Made by a program: the position numbers and the translations under genes. Shown here piece after piece: positions 45,744 to 55,245 of a stretch of 64,000 nt of DNA (positions are counted from its first letter, which is position 1; every line of letters starts with the position of its first letter). Below the pieces are notes generated by a model, which searched no databases, had not been told where the DNA came from, and saw only the letters and a program-made list of their open reading frames with translations. Source of the DNA: an uncultured archaeon. GTDB lineage: Archaea; Thermoproteota; EX4484-205; JAAOZP01. The stretch covers positions 27,914 through 91,913 of the forward strand of contig CALIBN010000016.1 in NCBI GenBank assembly GCA_938045545.1, written 5' to 3'.

Positions 45744-47492
45744 TTATGAGATTAATTTTTCTAAAGCAGAGTATACGTCGCTCGCAGCTGTTTCTCTCCT
45801 CTTCCTGTTTTCCTTCAAGTATTTTCCAGCCAGGTTTTCGAAAACGCTTCTCGTAATGCGTCCTCCCCTAAACCTTTCGATAGTGCTGTTAATCATGTTT
45901 TTAGAGTCGCCGTTTATCTCCTCGAAGACCCTGTAGCGTCTCTCAACCTCCTCGCCGACTCTCCTGTTTATCCGCGAGACCTCCTCGATTGTTTTCAAAA
46001 TCTTTTTCTCAGCCCTCGATGTTCTCCGCTCGTATTCCCCAACCCTCTCCTTATACTCTCTGGAAGAAATCTTTCCAACAGCGTTTTTAACCCTAACTTC
46101 CTCCAAAAGGGTTTCGCAATCAACCTTTTCACGGAGGGCCTCAACCAGATCGTTCACAATCCTCTCAACCTCTTTCCCCCTCTTAGCTTCAACGGGCTTC
46201 GCCTCCTCCCCCCTGAAGATCTCAGCCACCATCAATATGAGCAGCACCAATAGGCCGAGGAGCATTGAGATGCTTTTACCAGCCTCGAGCTGAGCTAAGG
46301 AGAAGCTGATCTGAAACGGCTGAGCCAGTACGTCCGGCATAGCGTTACGCATCGTAAGAGAGAATACTCCACCGTTTTCGATGCTTGCAGCGGTTGATTC
46401 CGCTTCTATCCTCCAGCTTTTCTTGCTCTCCACCCTCACTTTTAAAGAGTATGTTTCAACGATATCCGTATAGTTGGGCAAGCCCCTCAGCCGAATAATG
46501 GTTAAACCCCAGCTCGAGCTGACAAGCATGTTTTTAACAGGGACGCTGTATTCAACTGTCGCTTCATACTCCTGGCCTGGTCTCAAGGAGTACCTCGAAT
46601 AAACCGTTATAACACTCGTATTGGCTGCTGTCGACGCACTAGCGAAGGTTTGAAGCATCCCCAGCGCATCCTTCACCTTAACTGATTGATTAATATTGGT
46701 AGGGACGTTTATCTTCAGTATTTCGCTCCTGTACGAGTTTCCGACGTATTTCAGCTTTAACACGTCTTTAACATTGACCTGGAGCTGCTCCGTAACAGTT
46801 ATCTCCCTAGCCAGGCTTTTTATAACACACCTGTCGAAAGGTTTAGAGAAAACTACTCTACCAGTCACATTGCCCACCGTCTTCGTCCTGAAATACTGGT
46901 TCCATAATCCTATTACAGTGTCGTTTAGAAAAATAGGGTTGAAGTACTGCAGAGAATACCCTTTAATCGCACCCGTGGTTAGGAAGGTGAAGTTAACGTA
47001 TTCAGGCATGATGCTGAAGCCCGTTAAAACCGGTAGCTTAAACCCCACGTAGTCCTCAGCAACATCGTCGCGTTGAACCAGGCCGAACCTGACTGTAGCG
47101 TTCAACCGTTCACCCTGAAAAGGAGGAATCTCCGCGACCAAGTAATCGTAATCCTCATCCTCCTCAAGCCTCAAAGCTATTTTCTCCCCGTTCTCAAGGA
47201 ATAGCTTAGGCATGTCTGTGGATGAAACAAGGTTTGGAGCCGCCCATTTCGGAAGCTGTATCTTAAAAGTCCAATTTGCCTCGCCTAATTCTCTTATCGT
47301 CTTTGGCCCCATCGTCAGGTTCACGTTGAAAAAGGTAATCGCCTCCTCATTCATATTGGCCTTCACATAAACATAGAGGTCTGACAGCTCGAAGAACTGG
47401 CCTGAAGTCTTTATGCTTAGGAGAGGGCTGGAGACCAGTATTAGAACCAGCATGGGGACTAGCGTAAACCCGGTTTTTCTACGCGGTTGCAT
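45744..47492 (-). CDS. Secreted/membrane protein with intracellular coiled-coil tail
   Basis: The 582-residue protein has an N-terminal signal sequence (GFTLVPMLVLILVSSPLLSI) and a ~375-residue beta-rich extracellular part without recognised family. One transmembrane helix (ISMLLGLLVLLILMVAEIFR, ~405-425) is followed by a 150-residue charged coiled coil (KRGKEVERIVNDLVEALREK onward) facing the cytoplasm. The layout suggests an S-layer-associated or signal-transmitting protein. The start ATG follows AT-rich promoter-like sequence at about 47515-47535. It is divergent from the hexapeptide transferase. Confidence 0.7.
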   Translation of the reverse strand: MQPRRKTGFTLVPMLVLILVSSPLLSIKTSGQFFELSDLYVYVKANMNEEAITFFNVNLTMGPKTIRELGEANWTFKIQLPKWAAPNLVSSTDMPKLFLENGEKIALRLEEDEDYDYLVAEIPPFQGERLNATVRFGLVQRDDVAEDYVGFKLPVLTGFSIMPEYVNFTFLTTGAIKGYSLQYFNPIFLNDTVIGLWNQYFRTKTVGNVTGRVVFSKPFDRCVIKSLAREITVTEQLQVNVKDVLKLKYVGNSYRSEILKINVPTNINQSVKVKDALGMLQTFASASTAANTSVITVYSRYSLRPGQEYEATVEYSVPVKNMLVSSSWGLTIIRLRGLPNYTDIVETYSLKVRVESKKSWRIEAESTAASIENGGVFSLTMRNAMPDVLAQPFQISFSLAQLEAGKSISMLLGLLVLLILMVAEIFRGEEAKPVEAKRGKEVERIVNDLVEALREKVDCETLLEEVRVKNAVGKISSREYKERVGEYERRTSRAEKKILKTIEEVSRINRRVGEEVERRYRVFEEINGDSKNMINSTIERFRGGRITRSVFENLAGKYLKENRKRRETAASDVYSALEKLIS

Positions 47493-47554
47493 CGCTAGCC
47501 GTATTTACACGAGGGTTAAAAATCTTTATTTTAAAGCCAAGCTGAGCTTAAACG

Positions 47555-48271
47555 ATGCTTAAAAACTACGTGTCGAAGAAGGCTATTATTCACGAGACAG
47601 TCAGGCTTGAAGGGAACAATCTGGTTCTTGGAAAGAGCGAGATAGGGGAGGGAACCTACATCGGGTTCAACACGATAATAGGATACCCTTCTAAGAGGAG
47701 TTTTTCAAGCTTAGGAGTCATGCCGGAAGACCTCAGCGTTCTCGACGAACTGTCAAGCGGGGCGAAAATAAGCTCTGCGTGTCTAATAAGGTCTGGAAGC
47801 GTGATTTACGAAGACGTGGTTATCGGCAAGCGCCTTGTAACCGGACACAACGTCCTAATAAGAGAGGGAAGCCGAATCGGGGAGAACTGTCTGATAGGCA
47901 CGGGCTCCATGCTCGACGGAAGCGTTTCCATAGGTAACAACGTTAAAATACAATCAGGCGTGTACCTTCCACATGGTACCGTTGTCGGCGAAAACGTCTT
48001 CATAGGACCTTACGCATGCATCACTAACGATCGCTACCCAGCCTCCGGCAGGCTGACTCCCGTGGTGATAGGCAACGGATGCGTAATAGGAGCTAACTCG
48101 ACACTCATATCTGGAGTACATATCGGCGATAACTCTGTGGTGGCAGCGGGCTCCGTGGTGACTAAGGATGTTTCTCCAAACACTGTTGTCCTAGGCGTAC
48201 CGGCAAGGGCTTATATGACTAGAGAGGAATACGAAATCAGAAAGAAGAGATATGAGCGTAACAACCCTTAA
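47555..48271 (+). CDS. Left-handed beta-helix (hexapeptide) acyltransferase
   Basis: The 238-residue protein is mostly hexapeptide repeats ([LIV]-G-x4), for example LVLGKSEIGEGTYIGFNTII, IGENCLIGTGSMLDGSVSIG and CVIGANSTLISGVHIGDNSV then VAAGSVVTKDVSPNTVVLGV. The family includes WbbJ/Wzx-linked sugar O- or N-acetyltransferases. The Asn/Arg-containing loop ITNDRYPASG is a common active-site insertion. It likely modifies a sugar for cell-surface glycans. The last ~18 residues (YMTREEYEIRKKRYERNNP) recur in similar form at 49169-49225. Confidence 0.88.
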   Translation: MLKNYVSKKAIIHETVRLEGNNLVLGKSEIGEGTYIGFNTIIGYPSKRSFSSLGVMPEDLSVLDELSSGAKISSACLIRSGSVIYEDVVIGKRLVTGHNVLIREGSRIGENCLIGTGSMLDGSVSIGNNVKIQSGVYLPHGTVVGENVFIGPYACITNDRYPASGRLTPVVIGNGCVIGANSTLISGVHIGDNSVVAAGSVVTKDVSPNTVVLGVPARAYMTREEYEIRKKRYERNNP

Positions 48272-48985
48272 TGCCCTTCGAGAAAATGGTGCACCAATAT
48301 TGGACATTATGCTAAGCAGAGGGACAGATGTGAAAACATCATGTGCCCGAACCGGCCTCATAGCCTCTTTATCCCGTGTTTCGCAAAGATAACGCCGCAG
48401 AACTCCTTCCGCTCCTTCCTTCGAGGTGCTATAAGCTTTATATATAAACCCATATTTTACGATGAGCTCCTCGACCCTTCTCTTGATCTCCTCAAATTCC
48501 CTCTTTCGCCCATACTGCTCACGTGAACTCCGATATAAAGCTGGAATCGCAGTCGGCATCATCGATGCCCACTTGACCTCGACCTCGTATTCCTTCAATA
48601 TCCTCTTAGCAACCTCGTCAAACCACAACAGCCTAAGAAATGCCTGTCAGTAAGATTTCTTAAGATGCTTCTCAAAAATTCCTCCCGTTGAGGTAGTCCT
48701 CGCCTTTTCTTTATCAAGGGCATTCAATACCCTCTCCTCCTTATTATTGCCCCTTGCTTTGGCTAACTTATACCGATAACTCTTAACTAAGCATTCGCCT
48801 ATGTAATCTCGGGCCTTATCCAATGTCTTCGATTTCACGGCCACCACTCCGTTTGTATCCTTCGTAATGAACCTAGGTGGTTTAGGTTCCCCCAAAAAGG
48901 GGAATCCTAGCATTAGTTGCTTCTGGTATTCGGTTTCCAGTGCTCTATCAATTCCGACATCGGTCAAGCTACGGAAGTGCACCAA
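48191..48985 (-). pseudogene. Unknown accessory gene, interrupted by an in-frame TGA
   Basis: One minus-strand frame starts near 48985 (MVHFRSLTDVGIDRALETEY) and includes DTNGVVAVKSKTLDKARDYI before a TGA at 48647-48649. It continues in the same frame as QAFLRLLWFDEVAKRILKEY and ELIVKYGFIYKAYSTSKEGA. The VAVKSKT..ARDYI block loosely recalls EVKTT..SDY of the island nucleases, but the key acidic residue is not evident. The last ~30 codons are antisense to the hexapeptide transferase and probably not part of the original gene. This piece appears inserted between the transferase and the MIP18-like gene. Confidence 0.45.
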
Positions 48986-49168
48986 CTACGATTATCCTAG
49001 GCTCACCTCATTCTAGATACCCCCGAGGGTCTTAGGGCTGGTGAGCTTTACAGGCTAGAGGTACCCGGGAAACCGGGACTTAATGCTGCCCGCACCTAAG
49101 ATGCCGATGGTAACGCCTAAGGTAACACTAGGTTCTTCAACTTGACTTCCAGCAGGCTGGAGGATTTA

Positions 49169-49225
49169 TATATAGCTAGGGAAGAATATGAGGCGAGGAG
49201 GAGGAAGCATGAGCAAGGAGTCTGA
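49169..49225 (+). pseudogene. Remnant tail of a second hexapeptide transferase
   Basis: The codons read YIAREEYEARRRKHEQGV and a stop. They match the C-terminal tail YMTREEYEIRKKRYERNNP of the gene at 47555-48271, with DNA about two-thirds identical. They overlap the start of the MIP18-like gene. Upstream sequence (49000-49165) no longer reads as a transferase. Confidence 0.6.
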
Positions 49226-49502
49226 CGTGCTTTCAGAGGTTAAGAAGGCTGTTTCCAATGTTGTCGACCCCGAGATAGGGCTAACCCTTGGGGAACTAAA
49301 CCTTATCAAAGACGTTAGAAGAGAGGATGACAGGATAGTCGTGGAATTCATAGCGACGACGCCGCTGTGTCCATTGGGCGAGGTTTTGGCTCTAATGGTT
49401 AAAGACGCGGCCAGCGCTGCTTCTGAAGGCAAGAAGGTACAGGTCTACATTAGGAACCACCTTGACGAAAAAGGTATCAACGAGCGGATTAACAGAGAAT
49501 AG
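49209..49502 (+). CDS. MIP18/SufT-like (DUF59) Fe-S assembly protein
   Basis: The ~97-residue protein contains VSNVVDPEIGLTLGELNLIK and FIATTPLCPLGEVLALMVKD, the DPEI and T-x-x-x-C-P signature of the DUF59/MIP18/SufT family that helps Fe-S cluster maturation. I chose the ATG at 49209. A TATA-like GATTTATATATAG (~49164-49176) lies about 30 nt upstream, inside the transferase-tail remnant, so the remnant probably supplies its promoter. Confidence 0.88.
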   Translation: MSKESDVLSEVKKAVSNVVDPEIGLTLGELNLIKDVRREDDRIVVEFIATTPLCPLGEVLALMVKDAASAASEGKKVQVYIRNHLDEKGINERINRE

Positions 49503-49769
49503 TGGAGCCTATACCTTAAGGTCCTTATACTCCATATTGATCAGCACGTTCACTATCAAGAGTCTATATTAATCCTTTCTGTCGGAAATTTCCGCCGACT
49601 CCAAGCACAAATTTTTCGCTTTCACGATCCATAAAACAATGCCTGAAGCTTCTTCCAATATGGTGGGAAAGTCGATGAATCAAGAGATTACGGGAAGGTA
49701 AAGAACAGATTTTAAATGACATGCGGTAAGGCGTCAAGGTTTGAAACTTAGGCGGTGTGAGTTGCAGAT

Positions 49770-50388
49770 ATGGTTGGCAGTAAGAAAAAGAAGATGATCG
49801 AAAAGGAGATTGAAGAAAAGATCGGCGAGGAATTAGGTTTTATAGGCGAGATCGGAAATTCTTCCCAGCTGCCCCGGGAGGAACGGCGTATGGACGAAAC
49901 TTGGTTGATGGTCCAGAAGGGTCTCAAGTACATACCTGATATCATCGACTCGATGTCCTATTTCTCTCTAAATAGGATCATGAAGGAACTAGGCCTTGAT
50001 CAAGAGTCCGGCTGGAAGCGCCTTCGGAAATACAACGAGTTATTGAAGAAGGGAATGGAGAAGACATATCCTTATGCGGCTGTGCTTATGGATAAGGAAG
50101 CCCATAGTGAGGAACGATGCATATTTCAGGAGGAGAACTCAGCTTCCGTATGGTCTCCTCTGGCCGGTCGAAGTGTTCGGTTTAGAGGAGGTGATGGATG
50201 AGGTTAAGGTCCTCCTTAAGGAAGGGCTATTCTCGAAAGTCAATCCTGAGGACAGGGAAATCGTAAATAAGTGGTTGAAGCGCTACCGCATCAGCAAGAA
50301 GGAACTTAAGGAGAAAACAGAGGAGCAGCTTATTGACGAGTATACATTGTTCCTCAATGAATACGTAAGACATTCCTGTATTCTTTAA
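49770..50388 (+). pseudogene. Hypothetical protein, frameshifted near 50155
   Basis: The first frame encodes VGSKKKKMIEKEIEEKIGEE, then YIPDIIDSMSYFSLNRIMKE and YPYAAVLMDKEAHSEERCIF. Near 50155 coding sense moves to the overlapping frame: LEEVMDEVKVLLKEGLFSKV and IVNKWLKRYRISKKELKEKT. Together they would make about 205 residues of a helical, charged protein. No family recognised. The overlap could allow a programmed shift, but no classic slippery site is obvious, so decay or an error is more likely. Confidence 0.5.
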
Positions 50389-50647
50389 TCAGATTGTAAA
50401 CCATCCCCGCGTAAAACGGCAGTGTCAGCATCATTAAAACCATCATGTAAATCGCTTGAGAAAGCAACCCGAATCGAGAGATCACGGAGCAACCCCCGCC
50501 AAGGAGTAGTATGAACGATAGTGATAATGCGAGGAGAGCTAGGAATAGTATGCTTCTCCTCTTTACCTTGAACTGTGTAATCATTACTCCGAGAAGATAA
50601 TGGATTGAGAAGAATAGCCAAGCGCTGAGGAACATAGGGTGGCTCAT
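50354..50647 (-). CDS. Small membrane protein
   Basis: A 97-residue protein with three hydrophobic helices (MFLSAWLFFSIHYLLGVMIT, SILFLALLALSLSFILLLGG, AIYMMVLMMLTLPFYAGMVY) and a charged C-terminus. No family recognised. Its 3' end overlaps the preceding convergent frame by 35 bp, typical for compact archaeal genes. Confidence 0.5.
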   Translation of the reverse strand: MSHPMFLSAWLFFSIHYLLGVMITQFKVKRRSILFLALLALSLSFILLLGGGCSVISRFGLLSQAIYMMVLMMLTLPFYAGMVYNLIKEYRNVLRIH

Positions 50648-50687
50648 GGTTTTTCCCTGTTCTCCCTATGGTCCTGCCTCTAGAACC

Positions 50688-50870
50688 TTACTGCAAGCGA
50701 CGTAATAAACGGGGTGATAACTCATACCACTTCATAGACAAATCCTGAGATACCTCACGCGGGTCACTGAGCCTTCCCCTGTAAAGGTTCTTAGACACTC
50801 TTATCATCCGTTTCTCAAACTCTGTGTAGCGGATAGTAGAACCCTCCTCCATCACCACACTCCCCCACAA
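50688..50870 (-). CDS. Hypothetical 54-60 residue protein
   Basis: Reads MEEGSTIRYTEFEKRMIRVS and KNLYRGRLSDPREVSQDLSM, ending LSPRLLRRLQ. Start is TTG 50870 or, more likely, ATG 50852. A TATA-like ACTTTTAAACC (minus) lies at about 50900-50911. Basic and soluble; family unknown. Confidence 0.4.
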   Translation of the reverse strand: MWGSVVMEEGSTIRYTEFEKRMIRVSKNLYRGRLSDPREVSQDLSMKWYELSPRLLRRLQ

Positions 50871-51021
50871 GCCGAGTATACTGATAAGAAAATGCTACAT
50901 GGTTTAAAAGTCTTTGCGGGGTTTAACTTGTTCGGACAGCAAATTTTAATGTTAACTTAATAAAGCCCCTATCTTAGCCCTCCATGGCACACTTAGAGGA
51001 AAGAGCCTCTTGAGAATGGTT

Positions 51022-51297
51022 TTATTCCTCAATTGCTTTTTTAATTTCTTCCACTTCTTTTGAGAGCTCATCTAATTTTGATTTTATATTTTTAATCTCG
51101 GATAACAATTCGATTTTCTCTCTCTTCGATGGTCTTAATCCGAAGCCTATTCCAAATGTTATTAAAAAGGCTAGGAAGATGAGTAATCCTACGAATACAT
51201 AGTTTCCAAGTGTTGCACCTCCTGTCCAAACAAAAATAACAGATATTATGGCTGTAGAGACCCAGCAACTAAGGATGGTCACGGCTCTAATTTCCAT
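51022..51297 (-). CDS. Small membrane protein paired with an HTH regulator
   Basis: A 91-residue protein with two membrane helices (VTILSCWVSTAIISVIFVWT, NYVFVGLLIFLAFLITFGIG) and a C-terminal coiled coil (KSKLDELSKEVEEIKKAIEE). Its start overlaps the regulator gene by 11 bp, so both are one operon. Such HTH plus small-membrane-protein pairs are common in archaea but mostly uncharacterised. Confidence 0.65.
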   Translation of the reverse strand: MEIRAVTILSCWVSTAIISVIFVWTGGATLGNYVFVGLLIFLAFLITFGIGFGLRPSKREKIELLSEIKNIKSKLDELSKEVEEIKKAIEE

Positions 51298-51595
51298 TAT
51301 TTCTTACCTCCTTCTTAAGAAATTCAGGTGAGACATGAATGTCGAAGCTTTGAAGCCTATAATACCTAAGGGCTTTTGCTTCTCCTTCAACCAGGACTAC
51401 TCGGCTCTTAACTATGCCTGCATTTTCAAGCTTTTTGAGATGGATTTTTGCCAAAGCCCTATTGATTCCCAGTCTATTCGCAATTTCGTTTAAATACATC
51501 TCCTCTCCCTCCATTGCTAATAGACCTATTATTTTCAGCCTTAACGGGTGTCCTAACGCCTTCATTTCCTTCGCTAACACTTCTAATTCGGACAT
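51287..51595 (-). CDS. ArsR-type winged-helix regulator
   Basis: A 102-residue winged-helix protein: EMKALGHPLRLKIIGLLAME, LNEIANRLGINRALAKIHLK and KLENAGIVKSRVVLVEGEAK fit the ArsR-like fold (helix-turn-helix plus wing). No metal-binding Cys pair is seen, so the signal is unknown. Operon partner is the membrane protein it overlaps. A palindromic site lies at its promoter. Confidence 0.75.
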   Translation of the reverse strand: MSELEVLAKEMKALGHPLRLKIIGLLAMEGEEMYLNEIANRLGINRALAKIHLKKLENAGIVKSRVVLVEGEAKALRYYRLQSFDIHVSPEFLKKEVRNNGN

Positions 51596-51918
51596 GCATA
51601 CTCAAACCACAATATTACATGTAACAAAAAGGTTACTTAAATATTTTTCCCTAAGCCTAACACTAAATGAGTAAGAAAACAAGGAATCTTTATTTGGAAA
51701 TTGTAGAAATCGTTTATCTAGAAACGATGTGTTAGAGGTAAACTGGGTAAATGAGCTCTTCAATTGCAATATCGACATTCTTGCTTGAACTAGTGCTTGC
51801 CCCCACCTGTCTCTTAGCAGCATACGATCAGGCTTCATTCTCTACAGATAGGCAACTCCCGATTTATCCGTAGCGCTACGAAGGTTTCATGGCGCGATAT
51901 ACTAGTGGTCTGCAGAAG
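51596..51918. promoter_or_regulatory. Promoter and candidate operator of the ArsR-like gene
   Basis: No gene in this 320-base stretch. On the minus strand AAATATTTAAGTAACC (51647 to 51632) is the likely TATA box. The palindrome TTACATGTAA (51615-51624) lies between it and the start codon at 51595, where a repressor could block initiation. The remaining sequence toward pelA shows nothing I recognise. Confidence 0.5.
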
Positions 51919-52968
51919 CTAGTATACTTTATATCTTAGAATCCCCCCTATGCCGCCTAGCCTCCTGAATTTCTCCGCCGACTCGTGTCTGCCGCTCACT
52001 ATTGCTACTTCCCCGCCGTATTGCTCAACAAGCCTTATCATCTCCATCATTCTCTCCCTCAGGGAGCCTGACTGGGAGGCCAGCTTAACATGTATTATCA
52101 GCTGGCTTACAGCTCCCTTTTCAACAGCCTTCCAGGTTTCCTCCAGACCGTAGACAGCCTTCTCCTCAACCAGACTCTTGAAGAAGCTTTCTATAGCCGT
52201 TATCTCGTCGACAATCTTCAACTCCCTCGCTACAACCTTCATCTCGTTACTCCTCAGAAACTCGTTTACCGCCGATATTGTTCCCCCGGAGGAATGGAAG
52301 CATCCGGCTACCGAGGCTTGAAGATCCCTATACTTTTCTCCCATGAATTTCAAAAGGGCTTCGCGCGTGACGCTGGGGCCTACCAGAATTATCTTCGGCT
52401 TACCCTCCTTAATCCAGATGCTTCTAAGGGTCTTCGAAACCTCGTGGAAAAACCTTACGGCCATGGCTTCACGCTCCTCAGGAAAGTTTTTACCGGGAAT
52501 GTTCTGCTCAACCTCAAGGCTCTCAACAACACCGTAGTCCTTCACAACAGTCAGCGTAGCGTTTCCAAGCTCAACCGCCATGACAATATACTTCTTCGTG
52601 TCCACATCCCGGCTTAGAATCTTCCTGTGAATGGGAGAGAGATCCTGCTTCTCAACCATAACCCTGTCCCCAACGCCTATTGTCAGAGTATGATAGTGAC
52701 CGAGAACACCCTCCATGTCCTCAGGGCATTCTAAAACCCTGCCCCTTAGCCGAATGGTCTCCGACGAGACTTCGAACTCAACATTTTCAACCATTATTTT
52801 CAAAAGGGCCTTACGCCTGCTCTTCTCGCCCTCATCTATTTTCAATATTCGCACGGTTTCCGCCGAAGCCAGATCACCCCTGTCGATAAGATGGTAAGCC
52901 TTCCACAATTCCTCTTCCGAGAATGGCCTAATCTCTAAAACCTTCTTGTCGTAGTCGACTTTAATCAT
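51919..52968 (-). CDS. pelA: Pelota (mRNA surveillance, Dom34 homologue)
   Basis: The 349-residue protein matches archaeal Pelota in length and three-domain layout. An N-terminal Sm-like domain (~1-130) is followed by a central domain (~135-260) starting YIVMAVELGNATLTVVKDYG with IILVGPSVTREALLKF. The C-terminal eRF1-like domain (~265-349) has VYGLEETWKAVEKGAVSQLI and GGEVAIVSGRHESAEKFRRL, then GGIGGILRY. It rescues stalled ribosomes with aEF1A and ABCE1. Complete and undamaged. Part of its 5' region is duplicated at 57.4 kb. Confidence 0.95.
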   Translation of the reverse strand: MIKVDYDKKVLEIRPFSEEELWKAYHLIDRGDLASAETVRILKIDEGEKSRRKALLKIMVENVEFEVSSETIRLRGRVLECPEDMEGVLGHYHTLTIGVGDRVMVEKQDLSPIHRKILSRDVDTKKYIVMAVELGNATLTVVKDYGVVESLEVEQNIPGKNFPEEREAMAVRFFHEVSKTLRSIWIKEGKPKIILVGPSVTREALLKFMGEKYRDLQASVAGCFHSSGGTISAVNEFLRSNEMKVVARELKIVDEITAIESFFKSLVEEKAVYGLEETWKAVEKGAVSQLIIHVKLASQSGSLRERMMEMIRLVEQYGGEVAIVSGRHESAEKFRRLGGIGGILRYKVY

Positions 52969-53244
52969 TAAACGTTTCTCCCTCGTTTAACAACGTAGCC
53001 ATCCGCTAACCCAGCTTTTGAGTAGGCAGCAAATATAAGCATTATCATGGATCTTAAGATAAACCGTTGCTAAAGCCCAGTAATGAGGCCACTTGACTCG
53101 CGCAAAGGACATCGGTATGCGCTAATCCTAATACACTTTTTTCATGAGCCGCATCTAGCCGAAAATGCTTGAAATAAGCTAAAGAAATAAGGGAAAAGGA
53201 TATATTTGTTGAAGATTATTGATTGAGCTGTGGGCGATGATAAA

Positions 53245-54435
53245 ATGAGTTGGAGAAATACGGCTAAAATCTCTGGCGGTGTTTATTGGATTGGCGCGAG
53301 AGACTGGAACCGCAGGCTGTTTGACGCTTTAATTCCGCTTCCCAAAGGAACCACCTATAATTCATATTTGATAATTGGTGAAAGCGAAAAGGCGTTAATC
53401 GATACGGTAAATCCAGGTTTCGAAAAAGAGTTTGAAGAGAAAATCCGCAATTTTGTAGATCCAAGCGAAATTGATTACGTGGTTATGAACCATGCTGAAC
53501 CTGACCATGCTGGTGCCATTCCATATCTAATGGAAATCAACAGTAAAGCTAGGCTGGTGACCACGAGTAAAGGCGCCAAGATGGCTCAAACCTTCTATAA
53601 AGTGCCGGAAGAACGGATAAAGGTAGTTCAAGACCAAGAAACCATTAGCCTAGGCGGAAAAACTCTACTTTTCATCGAAGCGCCGATGCTACACTGGCCG
53701 GAAACTATGTTCACCTACCTCCAGGAAGACAAAATTCTGTTCCCATGCGATTTCTTTGGCTCCCACGTAGCCCAAGGACTGTATGATGAAGAAGTAGAAG
53801 ATTTGATCGTTCACGCTCAAAGATATTGGGGTGAAATAATGATGCCCTTCCGAGTTATGGCTCAAAGGGCCCTAGAGAAAATAAAGAGTTTGGAAATAAA
53901 AACGATAGCGCCAAGTCACGGACCTATTCATAAAAACCCTGAACGCATTCTTAAGGCTTACAGCAAATGGGCAAACGGGGAAACAAAACATAAGGCAACT
54001 ATAGCTTACGTGACGATGTGGAACAGTACCGAAAAGATGATTCAGCCAATTGTCGAAACATTAGCGTCGGAAGGTATTGAAATCGCATTATACAATCTGG
54101 CTTCAGCCGACATAGGCGACTTAGCAAAGGATTTGGTTGATTCGAGAGCCATTGTTTTAGGCGCACCGACAGTGCTGGGCGGTGCACACCCGTTAGCCGT
54201 ATATGCAACCTATCTGGTAAAAGCCCTACGCCCACCGTTAAAATTAGGAGTTGTTTTAAGTTCGTACGGTTGGGCCGCAGGCACCGTAAAACACATCCAA
54301 GAAACACTTGGGTCATCAAAAATCGAAGTCGTTGGGGCAATAGAAATAAACGGCCCGCCGAAACAGGAAGATATTAAACAAGTCATAGAAGTTGGTAAGA
54401 CCCTTGCCAGAAGAATTAAGGAGGAAATGCCGTAA
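53245..54435 (+). CDS. A-type flavoprotein / flavodiiron protein
   Basis: The ~396-residue protein has an N-terminal metallo-beta-lactamase-like diiron domain. Ligands are in MNHAEPDHAGAIP (H-x-E-x-D-H, ~81-86) and further His/Asp in MLHWPETMFTY and FPCDFFGSH, with APSHGPIH closing the site (~225). A flavodoxin domain (~250-396, AYVTMWNSTEKMIQPIVE, LGAPTVLGGAHPLA) binds FMN. It reduces O2 or NO, protecting anaerobes. I chose the ATG at 53245. GTG 53230 is possible. TATA-like GATATATTTG lies at about 53199-53208. Confidence 0.92.
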   Translation: MSWRNTAKISGGVYWIGARDWNRRLFDALIPLPKGTTYNSYLIIGESEKALIDTVNPGFEKEFEEKIRNFVDPSEIDYVVMNHAEPDHAGAIPYLMEINSKARLVTTSKGAKMAQTFYKVPEERIKVVQDQETISLGGKTLLFIEAPMLHWPETMFTYLQEDKILFPCDFFGSHVAQGLYDEEVEDLIVHAQRYWGEIMMPFRVMAQRALEKIKSLEIKTIAPSHGPIHKNPERILKAYSKWANGETKHKATIAYVTMWNSTEKMIQPIVETLASEGIEIALYNLASADIGDLAKDLVDSRAIVLGAPTVLGGAHPLAVYATYLVKALRPPLKLGVVLSSYGWAAGTVKHIQETLGSSKIEVVGAIEINGPPKQEDIKQVIEVGKTLARRIKEEMP

Positions 54436-54779
54436 ACATGAGTGAGACAACTTAAGAAAACAGAAAATTCGAAAGGAAGCAAATTAAACAGTTACAGAGC
54501 TCCTGCAAGAAGGAAAAATTCAAACAGGTTTTAGAAACTGTAGCGCGTTAGAAACTGCCAAAATTGAGCAGGAACTCGACAAAATGGTGAGATACTCATA
54601 GACATACGGACTGGAAAATATTCCAATAGGAGGCCCATGATCATGGAAGTACAGCTACCCGCTGCTGGTGGCAACAGCTGCTAACGCATTAAACTAAGAT
54701 AGTGCACAAGATAGGAAAATCTAGCGAGCGCTTGAAAACAAATACTAATCCTCTTGTGCAGAAACCATTAGTCTAAGCA
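54436..54779. other. Intergenic region, possibly more of a decayed aldolase
   Basis: No open frame of note. The region precedes a DapA-like C-terminal fragment, and short pieces may come from the same dead gene, but I cannot align them. Confidence 0.3.
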
Positions 54780-55059
54780 ATGCCGTTAGGAGCAAAGGGC
54801 ACTTACAGTTCCCTCATTTACATAACACCGAAAATCATACTAAACATATATAACCTTGCTATAAAGGGATGCCGGCCAGAAGCAATTCAGCTTCAAAGAC
54901 AAATAGATGGCTTTCTGATGGATTGTGAAAAATTCCTTTTAATAAACAATCGGAAACATCGATCTGGTTTATGATAAAGGAATGGCTCTAGCCTCAGGGT
55001 TTCTCGTCGGCCATCCCTCACACGTTCACTATATGTCAGATGGGCTGAAAAACAAGTAA
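54780..55059 (+). pseudogene. C-terminal fragment of a DapA-family aldolase
   Basis: The first frame gives KGTYSSLIYITPKIILNIYN then LAIKGCRPEAIQLQRQIDGF, typical of the C-terminal helices of DHDPS-family aldolases. After a shift near 54960 it continues LVYDKGMALASGFLVGHPSH to a TAA at 55059, matching the next part of such proteins. The catalytic barrel is missing. It is not a copy of the gene at 44366 in detail. Confidence 0.6.
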
Positions 55060-55245
55060 AAGAAGTAGCAGAATGGCTAAGGCGTAGATGTTCTCATTTC
55101 CTTAGCACATAGGTCTTGCGACATCCATTTTTGACTAAAAAGCTTAAATATTGTTCTTTTCACAACTTCGTCCTTCTGCACATTATATGTCAACTCAAGA
55201 TAGGTTTCCAAGAGATTTAGCGTGCATCCTTTAACCTTGCTTCTT

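Noticed and set aside
48990..49165. Possible 5S rRNA or other stable RNA (resemblance around ACCGGGACTTAATGC)
   Set aside because: The match to 5S loop regions is weak, the closing helix does not form, and the stretch lies between transferase-tail remnants.
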